This document shows, one piece after another, positions 32,254 through 39,565 of a stretch of DNA of 50,631 nucleotides (within the stretch, counting starts at the first letter, position 1; each line of letters starts with the position of its first letter). Both the position numbers and the translations under genes were made by a program. The notes under the pieces are model-generated. The model did no database searches. It was not told the DNA's origin and was given only the letters and a program-made list of their open reading frames with translations. The DNA comes from a virus, in the IMG/VR virus record IMGVR_UViG_3300046665_000065, positions 1-50,631 of that record; one strand, given 5' to 3'.

Positions 32254-32514
32254 CTATCCTAATGTGATTAAGTCTTTGATCTTCTTGTAAGCAGAATAAC
32301 TACCGTTACGGTGGGCCTGCTTATGACTCCAGTTCGGGTCCTTGAAATCATCAAGACTTAATGAATTGTTCTGGAGTTGACGTTCGTAATCCTCGATGAT
32401 TTCCTTCAACCGGGTCAGGAGAAGGGTCGAGTTACGCACAACTACCCTGAAGTTTTCTTGGGCCTCAGGGTCTTTGATATGTTGCGTCCATGCGGACGAA
32501 AGGGGATTAGGCAG
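32254..32514 (-). CDS. Small portal-scaffold intergenic protein, 86 aa, probable CTG start
   Basis: The reading frame from the CTG at 32514-32512 gives (M)PNPLSSAWTQHIKDPEAQ, then RNSTLLLTRLKEIIEDYERQ and NWSHKQAHRNGSYSAYKKI. There is no ATG, GTG or TTG before the GTG at 32439, and a stop closes the frame just upstream. AGGAG (minus strand, 32525-32521) sits six bases before the CTG, an ideal spacing. The alternative start GTG 32439 would give 61 residues but has no good ribosome site and would drop a well-composed N-terminus. Probably a small head-assembly protein; function unknown. Confidence 0.7.
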   Translation of the reverse strand: MPNPLSSAWTQHIKDPEAQENFRVVVRNSTLLLTRLKEIIEDYERQLQNNSLSLDDFKDPNWSHKQAHRNGSYSAYKKIKDLITLG

Positions 32515-34339
32515 CGGAAGCTCCTAATGCTGTGGGCTGTGACGCCTGAAGGAGTGGGCCTCCATCGGAGTCGTCAGGGGTAAGACCAGAAGGCGTCTGA
32601 GCCTCCATCTGAGTCTTCTCCTGATGCGCCTGTGCTTCACGCCGTGAGTCTGCTTCCTCGGCGAGACGGATGTTCTGTTGAACAAGACCGTAGTCTTTGA
32701 GGTTGAGGTTCTCTTCGATCAGCTTGGCTACCCCAAAACCTGAGATATGCACGAGGACGGAGGGGTCTTCTCCGAGCTTGCTGTTATAGAAGGCGGTGAG
32801 GTTTTGGACGAGCTCAGCTTGCTCTGCAAAATGTCGAGCAGCAACTGGTTTAATCTTTCCTGCTCCTGTGATGTCAGCAGCGGATAGAGTGTCAAAAATA
32901 GTGATGTCGAATTCGGGGTCGAAGACTGGAATTGTAACGGCCCGCGATAGATTGCGTCGTGCCAGTTCGAGCATTGCATTGAGGAGGGGTTCAAGAATTT
33001 GTTCCTCGAATTGAGCGATCTTATTCTGGAAGATACGGGAAGCTGCGTTCTCAAGTCTTTGGACTTCGTAGGCAGTCTTCTCACCGGGGGTACGGAAACC
33101 CGCAGCCTCCTTGGGTGAACCGGCCATTTCCTCCATCATGCTCTGAAGAGTCATGATCTCCTGATTAGCAGTCAGGACTTGGAAGGGCGGGGCCATCATT
33201 TCTACGTCACCGTCATCGCCAACATGAATACGGGCAAACGGCCCCCACTCGAAGTCGGAGACATAACCCTTGATCTTCAGAGGTGGGAAGGTGATGAGAT
33301 CGAAGACGTCTGCCTTCATGTTCTCGATGTGGTCGATGCGGTACTGAAGACCGACGAGGTTGTCGAGAGGACCCATGGCCCAGAGGTTGTCCTGACGCTT
33401 ACGCCAGCCTGCATGGAAGATGGGAGCCGTACCGAAATAACTCGGGTTGGGCTGCTTGAGGATGATCTTGTGGCGGTCTACAACCGTGATGACGTGGTTC
33501 TCAAGGAACGTGTCACTTTCGGCATCGTAGAGGTCGCCGTAGAAGGTAAGGAGTTCGCAATAGTCGCTCTCAAGGTAAGCCCGGTAGTTCATGAACCCAT
33601 CCATTTGCAGGAAGTGGTCCTCTACCTTTAGGTCACCTTGGCCAAGGTTGGCTGCTGTGTTCCGGAGTTCTTTCAGATAAGTCCAGAGTTCTTCGTAGGA
33701 CTTCTTGGTATCCGGAGTGCTTTGGCTTTCTAAGAGCTTCTTGACTTCACCGATGGTTACCAGTGAGCGAATGATCTTAGGGGCGCGCTTGAAGTTACTG
33801 GAGATGGGGTTCATGACCAGTTCAAGCGGAGAGATACGTTTGGCCGCTGGGCCTACGTAGCCGACCTGCGTCTTATCTTCGAGCTGGACCGACTCGTCCA
33901 CCCATTCGGGCATGACGAAGACGTTGCCGTAGTCGATGTAATCTAGGATTAGTTTGGTGACTTCGTTCTTGAACGAGTCCTGTGAGACGACCCAACCCAT
34001 GTAGTTCAGGATTGCGTCGCGCTTCTCCTTGGAGTTAGCGTCCTTGGAGTCTGCTTCCCAATACAAGTTCTTACGCTTGGGGAAGATGCTGGCCATGTAG
34101 TTAGCGAGAAGGTTATCTCTGATCTGGCACAGCTTGGGAACGGTAGTCTTATTCTTCCAAGGGAGTTTGGAGTTACTCGTCTGGGACGTATCTGTTGCGA
34201 AGATATAAGTCCGGAGTTCTTCCCACTCTTTGATCTTGGGCTGTCGGAAGGTCTGCCACTCTTGGTAACGACGTGCAATGGCGCAGCCTAGGCCATCCGG
34301 GGACCAAATATCCCGAAGGACCATTGTCTTTCCGGCCAT
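32507..34339 (-). CDS. Portal (head-tail connector) protein
   Basis: A 610-residue protein; T7 gp8 has 536. Stretches such as LPWKNKTTVPKLCQIRDNL, NYMASIFPKRKNLYWEA, YIDYGNVFVMPEW and GFRTPGEKTAYEVQRLENA are typical of podovirus portals. The C-terminal Gln/Glu-rich part is disordered-like. It forms the packaging ring and joins tail tube A. It overlaps the terminase stop by one base. Confidence 0.92.
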   Translation of the reverse strand: MAGKTMVLRDIWSPDGLGCAIARRYQEWQTFRQPKIKEWEELRTYIFATDTSQTSNSKLPWKNKTTVPKLCQIRDNLLANYMASIFPKRKNLYWEADSKDANSKEKRDAILNYMGWVVSQDSFKNEVTKLILDYIDYGNVFVMPEWVDESVQLEDKTQVGYVGPAAKRISPLELVMNPISSNFKRAPKIIRSLVTIGEVKKLLESQSTPDTKKSYEELWTYLKELRNTAANLGQGDLKVEDHFLQMDGFMNYRAYLESDYCELLTFYGDLYDAESDTFLENHVITVVDRHKIILKQPNPSYFGTAPIFHAGWRKRQDNLWAMGPLDNLVGLQYRIDHIENMKADVFDLITFPPLKIKGYVSDFEWGPFARIHVGDDGDVEMMAPPFQVLTANQEIMTLQSMMEEMAGSPKEAAGFRTPGEKTAYEVQRLENAASRIFQNKIAQFEEQILEPLLNAMLELARRNLSRAVTIPVFDPEFDITIFDTLSAADITGAGKIKPVAARHFAEQAELVQNLTAFYNSKLGEDPSVLVHISGFGVAKLIEENLNLKDYGLVQQNIRLAEEADSRREAQAHQEKTQMEAQTPSGLTPDDSDGGPLLQASQPTALGASAA

Positions 34340-35880
34340 TAGGCGACACCCCCGAATTTACCGTGGATGAGGTTCTGGGTGGGCATCTGATTTCCAAACG
34401 ATTGTGCTGGGGGAATACATACGTCGATAGCGGACGCTAGTGCATCCTTGACGTCATCGTGGGTGGGTTTAAGAACGACTAGCTCGTCTTCTAGGATTTG
34501 ACAGTTACCACCTTGGTAATGCCATATCTGACGGTTGTCGTATTTAGGCCGAAGGATCGCATTGATGCGTTCGTGCTTCGTGCCTTCGTTCCGGTTGGGC
34601 CGGTAGTCGTCGATTGACAGGGCCAGTCCGTGAACTCTGATGTAGTCTTGCTTCAAGGCTCGGACGATTACTTCCTGAGCGGCTGTGACTTCTGCCCTGA
34701 TCTTCCGGAAGTCCCACTTCCTGTGGAGGTTGAGGATTTCCTTGAAGTACTCGGAGATCATGTCCGACTTAAACCGAACGATCTCCAGTACGAAATATTG
34801 CAGGTGAGAGTCTACTCCGACGACGACAATAGCTGTATAGTCTGCCCGTTTCGCCAAGCTGAAAGCAAAGTCGATACTTGCGAAGACGTTAAGTCGCCGA
34901 CCTTTATAGAACCATGATCCGTTTGCACGACTAAGGTGTGCTTTGTCGTAGTACTGGAAAGCGTCTCTTGGGACACCTCCGGTTGCGGCGTGGTTGGGGT
35001 CGTTGTAGTACTGGGAGTAGAAGGCTCCGATGTCAAGGTACTGTGCTTTCTTTCGTGCTAGAATTTGAGCGTTGAACCCGAACTCATGCCCGGACTTCGT
35101 CTTCTGGCGTGGCCAGAGGAATTCTCCGGTGCCGTCACCACGATCCTCAACCTGACGTTCGAAGATTTCGTAGAGGTTTTCCTCTCCTACGAGTTCTCCG
35201 TTTTCGTCTAGCTCTTCAACCTTGACCTCAAGGAGGTCGTTGTACAGGTCCTGGGGATTGTATCGAGTTCCGAGAACGAGCGTCTCGGACATGGCACCAG
35301 CGATGCTGGCGAGATAGCTGTACTGCTTACGGACCTTGTTACGGCCGTCTTCTGTGTCTGCGTTGTCTTCCACGACGGTATCATCTAGGACGATCTTGTC
35401 GGCGTGCATACCCGTGATGGAGGTAGTCAATCCTGCGGCCCAGATAGTCGGATCGCGGATGTATTCGGCTTTCCGCTTCGGATGATCAACCATGATCTCC
35501 GTCTCAGTCCACTTCTCTCGCTTGCCCTCATCCGGGTGGATCAGGTCAGGCCAGTACTTGCGGACGGCAGGGGAGGTCAGAATATCCTTGATGAACTTCA
35601 ACTGCTTGATGGCCAGAGCGGATGTAGCAGAGATGTACAGGATACGGATGGCTGGGTTGCGGACGATCTCCCAAGCGGCTTTGTAGCCACCACCGATAGC
35701 GGACTTGCCGTGGTCTCGGGGGAGTAGGACGATTTGATGGGGCTTCCGGTCTTCGCGGGTAAGCCAAGAGATCAGCTCCGAGTGGACACTCGGTAAGACA
35801 CGATCAGGATGGACCAACCGGATAAAGGCTTCAAGACTACCTTCGGCGGCCTCTTTGATAATGTCAAACTTTGATCTCAC
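34339..35880 (-). CDS. Terminase large subunit
   Basis: A 513-residue packaging motor. ATPase: Walker A-like LPRDHGKSA (residues 53-61) and Walker B KIVLDDTVVE with Asp 166-167 and Glu 171. Nuclease: ASIDFAFSLA (Asp near 337) and a C-terminal HDDVKDALA acidic site. The RDHGKS variant of Walker A is common in T7-type terminases. The start codon is GTG at 35880, overlapping the stop of the membrane protein upstream. Physical ends of the genome cannot be inferred from it without comparison. Confidence 0.95.
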   Translation of the reverse strand: MRSKFDIIKEAAEGSLEAFIRLVHPDRVLPSVHSELISWLTREDRKPHQIVLLPRDHGKSAIGGGYKAAWEIVRNPAIRILYISATSALAIKQLKFIKDILTSPAVRKYWPDLIHPDEGKREKWTETEIMVDHPKRKAEYIRDPTIWAAGLTTSITGMHADKIVLDDTVVEDNADTEDGRNKVRKQYSYLASIAGAMSETLVLGTRYNPQDLYNDLLEVKVEELDENGELVGEENLYEIFERQVEDRGDGTGEFLWPRQKTKSGHEFGFNAQILARKKAQYLDIGAFYSQYYNDPNHAATGGVPRDAFQYYDKAHLSRANGSWFYKGRRLNVFASIDFAFSLAKRADYTAIVVVGVDSHLQYFVLEIVRFKSDMISEYFKEILNLHRKWDFRKIRAEVTAAQEVIVRALKQDYIRVHGLALSIDDYRPNRNEGTKHERINAILRPKYDNRQIWHYQGGNCQILEDELVVLKPTHDDVKDALASAIDVCIPPAQSFGNQMPTQNLIHGKFGGVA

Positions 35881-36050
35881 GGAAATTTATATCCTCGGAC
35901 TGTGATGTACCAGAAAAGGAAGCTCGTGACGCCAGCGATCAAGAGAGACTTGATGAACCACTTACCGACATCGGCGTAGCGGTCATCCATCCATTCTTTG
36001 ATAGCCTGCTTCATTACTTCCTTCTGGTCCTTAGGGGAGAGGTCGGACAT
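35877..36050 (-). CDS. Single-pass membrane protein, 57 aa
   Basis: The ATG at 36050 overlaps the end of the upstream gene. The N-terminal part is charged (MSDLSPKDQKEVMKQAIKEW) and residues about 31-50 form one membrane segment (FIKSLLIAGVTSFLFWYI). It lies between small virion and terminase genes. Function unknown; a lysis or envelope role is possible given the nearby endolysin. Confidence 0.75.
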   Translation of the reverse strand: MSDLSPKDQKEVMKQAIKEWMDDRYADVGKWFIKSLLIAGVTSFLFWYITVRGYKFP

Positions 36051-36304
36051 TAGTAGAGTCGAGCGTACGTCGCTGTAGCCGTGGTTCCGGTGGACAGCAA
36101 CTGGACAATACTAAAGGGCAGCACGGTTAGACCGACCGCCACGGGGACGATAAGGTTCTGGCCTCCTGAGGTCGTAACGGCGACGTTGCCCGCTACCGTG
36201 GCGATTACCGCTAGGGCGTTCGTATCAGAGAAGCGAACGGTGTCGGAAACGGTCACAGCAACAGCGGAACGATACCCGGTGCCTGCGTAAATACCTGTGG
36301 TCAA
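36050..36304 (-). CDS. Small beta-rich protein, 84 aa
   Basis: Val/Ala/Thr-rich sandwich pattern: SAVAVTVSDTVRFSDTNA, VAGNVAVTTSGGQNLIVPV, GTTATATYARLY. It is similar in style to the virion protein at 29665. It overlaps both neighbours by 1-4 bases. Likely a minor virion protein; no function assigned. Confidence 0.75.
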   Translation of the reverse strand: MTTGIYAGTGYRSAVAVTVSDTVRFSDTNALAVIATVAGNVAVTTSGGQNLIVPVAVGLTVLPFSIVQLLSTGTTATATYARLY

Positions 36305-36825
36305 TTAACAGCTCCTGTGACCCGAGAAAGGTCGTCATCGAGGGATGATGCCTCGGTCGCGAGGCGCTTGGTTTCTTTTTGGATTTCTTCTTTGGAGGGT
36401 CTGCCTCGTCGGCTCCCTGTACCTTCCTTCCAACCGCCATTGACGAGAAATTTATTGGCTTGGTGGAATTCTTTGGAGGTAGGGTCGGACGCCAAAGCCT
36501 TCATATTCATAAGGGCCTTGGCTTTTGTCCGGATTTCCAGTTCACGCCGCCATCTAGCGATGTACGGCTTAAACCAGTTGCAGTCGCAGAGTTTCTCCCA
36601 ATGGTCCCATCCGTCGAGGTTGTTGACGGCAAAGGTGTACTCCGTTGGGTCGTCTGCTTCCATATAGAGACGGTAGAGTGAGGGGTAGCCCGCGTGATCG
36701 CGGTCTTTCAAAGTGTAGACAACCCCGGTCTTATCAGCTAAGACAGTCTCGAAGAAGAGGCCGCGAAGTTTACGCTGGCCGGTAGCAATGCGGAATAGGC
36801 TTAATTCTTCTTCAGCCATTCCCAT
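36301..36825 (-). CDS. Probable terminase small subunit
   Basis: A 174-residue protein with YPSLYRLYMEADDPTEYTF, WFKPYIARWRRELEIRTKA and a basic RRGRPSKEEIQKETKR tail. The helical, basic layout and the place just upstream of the large terminase fit a DNA-recognition subunit. Start may be ATG 36825 or ATG 36819 (MAEEEL); both overlap the endolysin gene. Assignment is by context and composition. Confidence 0.7.
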   Translation of the reverse strand: MGMAEEELSLFRIATGQRKLRGLFFETVLADKTGVVYTLKDRDHAGYPSLYRLYMEADDPTEYTFAVNNLDGWDHWEKLCDCNWFKPYIARWRRELEIRTKAKALMNMKALASDPTSKEFHQANKFLVNGGWKEGTGSRRGRPSKEEIQKETKRLATEASSLDDDLSRVTGAVN

Positions 36826-37382
36826 GCTTTCTGGACAAGTCCGGGAGGGGTAGGTTTCGGGGCCTCTACCACGGGTAACTCTTTATCCGTCGTCTTAGGG
36901 GCCTTGCCGAATACGATGTCTCGTGCCTTGGCCCAATCACCCTCGGGGGCTGGGTAGGGCTTGCCTGCTTCATGACCAGCTTGAGCCTTGAGGAAGGGGA
37001 TACCCATCGGGCCGAGCCAGAAGGCATCGTTCAGGACAGTAGACTCAGTAATGCCGGGGACCCGCGCTTTTACGTACTTGACATACGAAGGGACGTAGTT
37101 GCCACCCGACCACTTGGTAATGGCTTGGAGGAATGTCTTGTTGCGGTAGTTGTCTGAGGTCCGCCAGAGTTCAAGCTGGGCACAGATACCCTGAACCCAA
37201 GTATCGAAGACTGCGATGTTATTGCCCTGACCCATACCATCATTGAGATAGTACGTAATTTTGGAGCCGTACTTCAAAGCGATCTTGTTCGTTGTCGGGT
37301 AGTTCTTGTTGGGACCGGGGCGCTTGCCCGAGATACCCCACATAGCTCCGGGGTTCTTATAGCGGATCGAGGCTGGCTCCAC
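36801..37382 (-). CDS. Endolysin-like peptidoglycan hydrolase, GTG start
   Basis: The GTG at 37382 follows a strong AAAGGAGG site by 7-8 bases. Upstream in-frame codons to 37463 lack one and are rejected. The 193-residue product starts MEPASIRYKNPGAMWG, then VFDTWVQGICAQLELW and LQAITKWSGGNYVPSYVK, with a HEAGKPYP stretch, a layout found in phage cell-wall hydrolases. The C-terminus is Pro-rich, then amphipathic (GLVQKAWEWLKKN). It is the first gene of the leftward operon. No signal peptide, so a holin is needed (25494/25861). Confidence 0.75.
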   Translation of the reverse strand: MEPASIRYKNPGAMWGISGKRPGPNKNYPTTNKIALKYGSKITYYLNDGMGQGNNIAVFDTWVQGICAQLELWRTSDNYRNKTFLQAITKWSGGNYVPSYVKYVKARVPGITESTVLNDAFWLGPMGIPFLKAQAGHEAGKPYPAPEGDWAKARDIVFGKAPKTTDKELPVVEAPKPTPPGLVQKAWEWLKKN

Positions 37383-37454
37383 GGAGGACCCTCCTTTAAA
37401 GATTAGACAAAGAAAATGGGGAGTAGAACCAATAGGTTCCTTTAGGAACGGTTC
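37383..37454 (-). promoter_or_regulatory. Endolysin leader with alternative hairpins
   Basis: In the leader of the leftward transcript, GAACC (37426-37430) can pair with GGTTC at 37435-37439 or at 37450-37454, and GGTTCC (37435-37440) can pair with GGAAC (37445-37449). These pairings exclude each other. The ribosome site itself sits in GGAG-GGTC-CTCC (minus strand, 37394-37384), a small hairpin that would hide it. This suggests control of endolysin translation, which is inference. Confidence 0.5.
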
Positions 37455-37587
37455 TAGCAGCAAGAAAGAAACTAATTGTGAGACAAGGTAAAGGCTGAGA
37501 AGTTATTAATCAATGATATCAATTACTTAGTTATAAGCTATATAGGATATTAATTAATATATAGATATTTAGCTAGACTATAGAGAT

Positions 37588-37616
37588 ATTATATCACTTT
37601 CTGAAAACCTTGTCAA
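37588..37616 (-). promoter_or_regulatory. Consensus sigma70 promoter for the virion/lysis operon
   Basis: On the minus strand TTGACA (37616-37611) and TATAAT (37593-37588) are perfect, spaced by 17 bases. Transcription would start near 37581, leaving a leader of about 200 bases before the endolysin. No other strong leftward promoter was noticed within the 24 kb operon. Confidence 0.9.
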
Positions 37617-37991
37617 GTAAAATCGTACATGGTTTATGATTATTTTTATATGTCAATGTAATCAATGGCTTAGGTTTTAGACAGAATGGGGTATTTCCTT
37701 AAGATTGTCCTAATTGGAGAGTGCCGCGATTGCTATACCCGTAAGTACATGATTTCTATAGAGAAGTTCTGAGCGACTGAAACTCTGGAATTTCTGTGAG
37801 AAAAGGTTGAGGTGCCTTCAACGCTTCTTAGGCCACCCCCCTCCCCCTTGACGGCCTCTGCATATGGAAATGCCTCAGGCTAATTCAAAACAATTGATAG
37901 CAGATAAGTATCTTTATGTCATAACTATGTGTAATAGCTTCGGGAGAAGGCCGCGATTGTTACATATCGGAGAAAGGTGACAGGTAGGAAT

Positions 37992-38087
37992 ATGCAGATC
38001 GGACTTGTTGCGTGGTATCTTTGGGGTGAAGGTGAATTGAAATGCGCTCATTGCACTGGCAGTATCGTTAAGTCACTGATATCCTAG
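37992..38087 (+). CDS. Possible microprotein, 31 aa
   Basis: The ATG at 37992 has TAGGA four to five bases upstream. The product contains LVAWYLWGEGELKCAHC, with one C-X2-C. It is too short to judge by composition and lies upstream of the recognised rightward promoter. Listed as a possibility only. Confidence 0.2.
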   Translation: MQIGLVAWYLWGEGELKCAHCTGSIVKSLIS

Positions 38088-38148
38088 GGATATATCCTCA
38101 GGTGTCCAAGCCGGTAGGTAATCACGGACTTGTGATGACATCTAGGGC

Positions 38149-38192
38149 TTGACAGACCCTGATTTGCATTGCATGTTGTCCACGGAATGCAA
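38149..38192 (+). promoter_or_regulatory. Rightward early promoter with inverted repeat
   Basis: A perfect -35 TTGACA (38149-38154) is followed after 17 bases by CATGTT (38172-38177), only three of six matches to the -10 consensus. An inverted repeat TTGCATT (38164-38170)/AATGCAA (38186-38192) spans the -10 and likely start site. A weak -10 inside an operator-like repeat is what a regulated promoter would show. The regulator is unknown. Confidence 0.55.
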
Positions 38193-38222
38193 CGAAACAC
38201 AAACGAAACAAAGGACAACACA

Positions 38223-38438
38223 ATGTCACTTATTCCAGAACGTGACGGCCCGATTGATTTGGCGGCGAACGTTGAAGCCGCGTTACGGACTATTATTCTC
38301 TGTCTCCCTGAGACTAAGCCCGGTAAAGACTATGACGACGACGTCTACATGATCCATGCTTTCGCAAAGCGTTTGTTAGAGCGCCAGCGCACCTTGCCTC
38401 AACGTATTATTGACGAAGCAGGAAAGAATAAATCATGA
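38223..38438 (+). CDS. Small early protein, 71 aa
   Basis: The ATG at 38223 has AAGGA about 8 bases upstream and is the first gene after the 38149 promoter. The product begins MSLIPERDGPIDLAANVEAA and is helical with a basic end (KRLLERQRTLPQRIIDE). Probably early; no family recognised. Confidence 0.75.
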   Translation: MSLIPERDGPIDLAANVEAALRTIILCLPETKPGKDYDDDVYMIHAFAKRLLERQRTLPQRIIDEAGKNKS

Positions 38439-38536
38439 CCGGGAATGTAACAGGTCTGTTAATGGCCATAGGCTTTGTCTGGTTTATCCTGAGTGCAGGC
38501 GTGTGCCTGTACCTGTATCGGAGGGGGCCATTGTGA
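38435..38536 (+). CDS. Membrane microprotein, 33 aa
   Basis: ATGA overlap with the previous stop. Nearly the whole product is one membrane segment (GLLMAIGFVWFILSAGVCLY) ending YRRGPL. The stop overlaps the GTG of the next small gene. Function unknown. Confidence 0.55.
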   Translation: MTGNVTGLLMAIGFVWFILSAGVCLYLYRRGPL

Positions 38537-38607
38537 CTGACCTTGAGCGTATCCAATACGAAGCACGCATCCGCAACCTTCTCGCCCTACTATGGAGCAA
38601 GCCATGA
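38533..38607 (+). CDS. Possible microprotein, 24 aa, GTG start
   Basis: The GTG at 38533 overlaps the previous stop and has GGAGGGGG about 5 bases upstream. The product is MTDLERIQYEARIRNLLALL followed by WSKP, and its stop overlaps the next ATG. It could be a true coupled microgene or merely a coupling leader. Length prevents a firm call. Confidence 0.4.
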   Translation: MTDLERIQYEARIRNLLALLWSKP

Positions 38608-38837
38608 GACTTCAATCCGACTACGCACTAGAGATTGTCACCATTGATATAGACGACGGCCCGGTACATTGGCTGGCGATGTGGTGGCAAGGCGATGACC
38701 GAAAGAATACTACTCCGATATGGACTAGCCCCACGGCTTATCCGTCCATCCTAGATGCGTATCGCAGTGCAGCTAAATGGGCCATGCTTCACGCTCCAAT
38801 GGAGCTATGCGCCGCAGTGATACAACTCAAAGACTGA
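38604..38837 (+). CDS. Small early protein, 77 aa
   Basis: The ATG at 38604 is coupled to the previous stop; an in-frame ATG at 38592 is an alternative. The product includes LEIVTIDIDDGPVHWLAMW and a helical end with HAPMELCAAVIQLKD. No family recognised. It is followed by the terminator at 38881. Confidence 0.7.
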   Translation: MRLQSDYALEIVTIDIDDGPVHWLAMWWQGDDRKNTTPIWTSPTAYPSILDAYRSAAKWAMLHAPMELCAAVIQLKD

Positions 38838-38880
38838 TCTAATACCGACGCTACCAAGCGGTAGCTTGGGACACAAAAAT

Positions 38881-38913
38881 ACCCCCTAAGGTTTTATCCC
38901 TAGGGGGTTTTTC
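38881..38913. terminator. Intrinsic terminator, probably two-way
   Basis: ACCCCCTA (38881-38888) pairs with TAGGGGGT (38901-38908), followed by a T-run (38908-38913) and preceded by an A-run. It ends the short rightward early operon (38223-38837). On the minus strand it can end the three leftward small genes (39411 to 38944). Confidence 0.9.
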
Positions 38914-38943
38914 TTTGTCTACCATTAAGTGATTTATGACAGG

Positions 38944-39090
38944 TCACAATGGCGTAACGGTAATCACCAATGAGACGTAACCCGGATAACTAGACCTGCA
39001 ATGCCTTATCAGAGAGTCATAGTTATAGAACGTCTTATGGGGATTAATCTCGCTCCCGTCGGCTAACGTCACTGTATTGAGTATAATCAT
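38944..39090 (-). CDS. Small leftward protein, 48 aa
   Basis: On the minus strand TGGAG lies about 8 bases before the ATG at 39090; an ATG at 39096 is an alternative two codons earlier. The product begins MIILNTVTLADGSEINPHK and continues with a compact C-terminal part containing SSYPGYVSLVITVTPL. It overlaps the previous leftward gene out of frame by 47 bases. Unknown function. Confidence 0.5.
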   Translation of the reverse strand: MIILNTVTLADGSEINPHKTFYNYDSLIRHCRSSYPGYVSLVITVTPL

Positions 39091-39229
39091 TATCATCACT
39101 CCACACACGATTGACTGTGTTCTGTTCCACCATGGAAAAGACAAGCCAACCGATTGCAAGCATGAACATGACACTCAGCGTGCCCGCGATCCATGCCATT
39201 GTATGTAGTTCCCCTGCGATATCCGTCAC
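39044..39229 (-). CDS. Single-pass membrane protein, 61 aa, GTG start
   Basis: The GTG at 39229 overlaps the stop of the gene upstream (39226). One membrane segment, residues about 11-33 (AWIAGTLSVMFMLAIGWLVF), then an acidic and basic soluble tail (WSDDNDYTQYSDVSRRERD). Second gene of the small leftward operon. Function unknown. Confidence 0.6.
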   Translation of the reverse strand: MTDIAGELHTMAWIAGTLSVMFMLAIGWLVFSMVEQNTVNRVWSDDNDYTQYSDVSRRERD

Positions 39230-39411
39230 TTGAAATTCCTTTCGGCGAGAGTCACGGCTAACTCATTGGCAAGATTAGATAAATCATCCACGTCACGCTT
39301 GCTTAACGAACGGCAACACAACGCATTCTCGACACACATCAAAGCCAATTCATCTTTGCCCGCCTTGATATACCTAGATGCGTCTAGGACAAACATCTTA
39401 ACTAGCATCAT
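39226..39411 (-). CDS. Small helical protein, 61 aa, first gene of a leftward early operon
   Basis: Starts at ATG-ATG (39411) with TAGGGGG five bases upstream. The product contains FVLDASRYIKAGKDELALM and ALCCRSLSKRDVDDLSNLA, helical throughout. It lies about 50 bases downstream of the leftward promoter at 39461-39489. It could encode a small regulator of the divergent switch, but no helix-turn-helix is obvious. Confidence 0.65.
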   Translation of the reverse strand: MMLVKMFVLDASRYIKAGKDELALMCVENALCCRSLSKRDVDDLSNLANELAVTLAERNFK

Positions 39412-39460
39412 ATCAACCCCCTACATTAAGTGGCGGAATGCCACATTAGAATAACTACCC

Positions 39461-39489
39461 ATTATATCTATGACAGGTCTGTATTACAA
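39461..39489 (-). promoter_or_regulatory. Leftward promoter of the small operon 39411-38944
   Basis: On the minus strand TTGTAA (39489-39484, four of six) and a perfect TATAAT (39466-39461), spacer 17. It faces away from the rightward promoter at 39537-39565. The operator array at 39498-39525 lies between the two. A small GTGGC/GCCAC hairpin (39430-39444) falls in its leader. Confidence 0.75.
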
Positions 39490-39497
39490 GGTGTATT

Positions 39498-39525
39498 TGA
39501 TCACGTTATTGTGATCATCGATCAC
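39498..39525. promoter_or_regulatory. Operator array of three TGATCAC-type half-sites
   Basis: TGATCAC (39498-39504), GTGATCA (39511-39517) and GATCAC (39520-39525) make two overlapping palindromes that share the central half: TGATCAC-N6-GTGATCA and GTGATC-ATC-GATCAC. The array lies between the -35 boxes of two divergent promoters, a classic place for a regulator acting on both. The first palindrome has arms and spacing similar to CRP/FNR-family sites, so a host regulator is possible. Confidence 0.75.
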
Positions 39526-39536
39526 GCGATTGTTAC

Positions 39537-39565
39537 TTGACAAACGCCCAATAGTGTGCTAGACT
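39537..39565 (+). promoter_or_regulatory. Rightward promoter of the 39838 gene
   Basis: A perfect TTGACA (39537-39542), 17-base spacer, and TAGACT (39560-39565, four of six). The -35 directly abuts the 12-base motif CGCGATTGTTAC (39525-39536), which also occurs at 37952. A start near 39572 gives a leader of about 266 bases before the gene at 39838. Confidence 0.75.

Larger units (their letters stand above)
37383..38222. other. Divergent intergenic region between leftward and rightward operons
   Basis: 840 bases with no convincing long gene. It holds the endolysin leader hairpins, an A+T-rich stretch (37494-37600) with ATTAATTAAT-type palindromes, the strong leftward promoter (37588-37616) and a recurring CGCGATTG[C/T]TA motif at 37725 and 37952. 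It also has a palindrome ATATCC-TAG-GGATAT (38079-38093) and a rightward promoter candidate (38149). The A+T-rich part is a candidate replication origin or melting zone, but nothing proves it. Confidence 0.7.

Noticed and set aside
37383-37463. N-terminal extension of the endolysin
   Set aside because: The added residues cover the leader hairpins and lack a ribosome site, while the GTG at 37382 has AAAGGAGG at good spacing.
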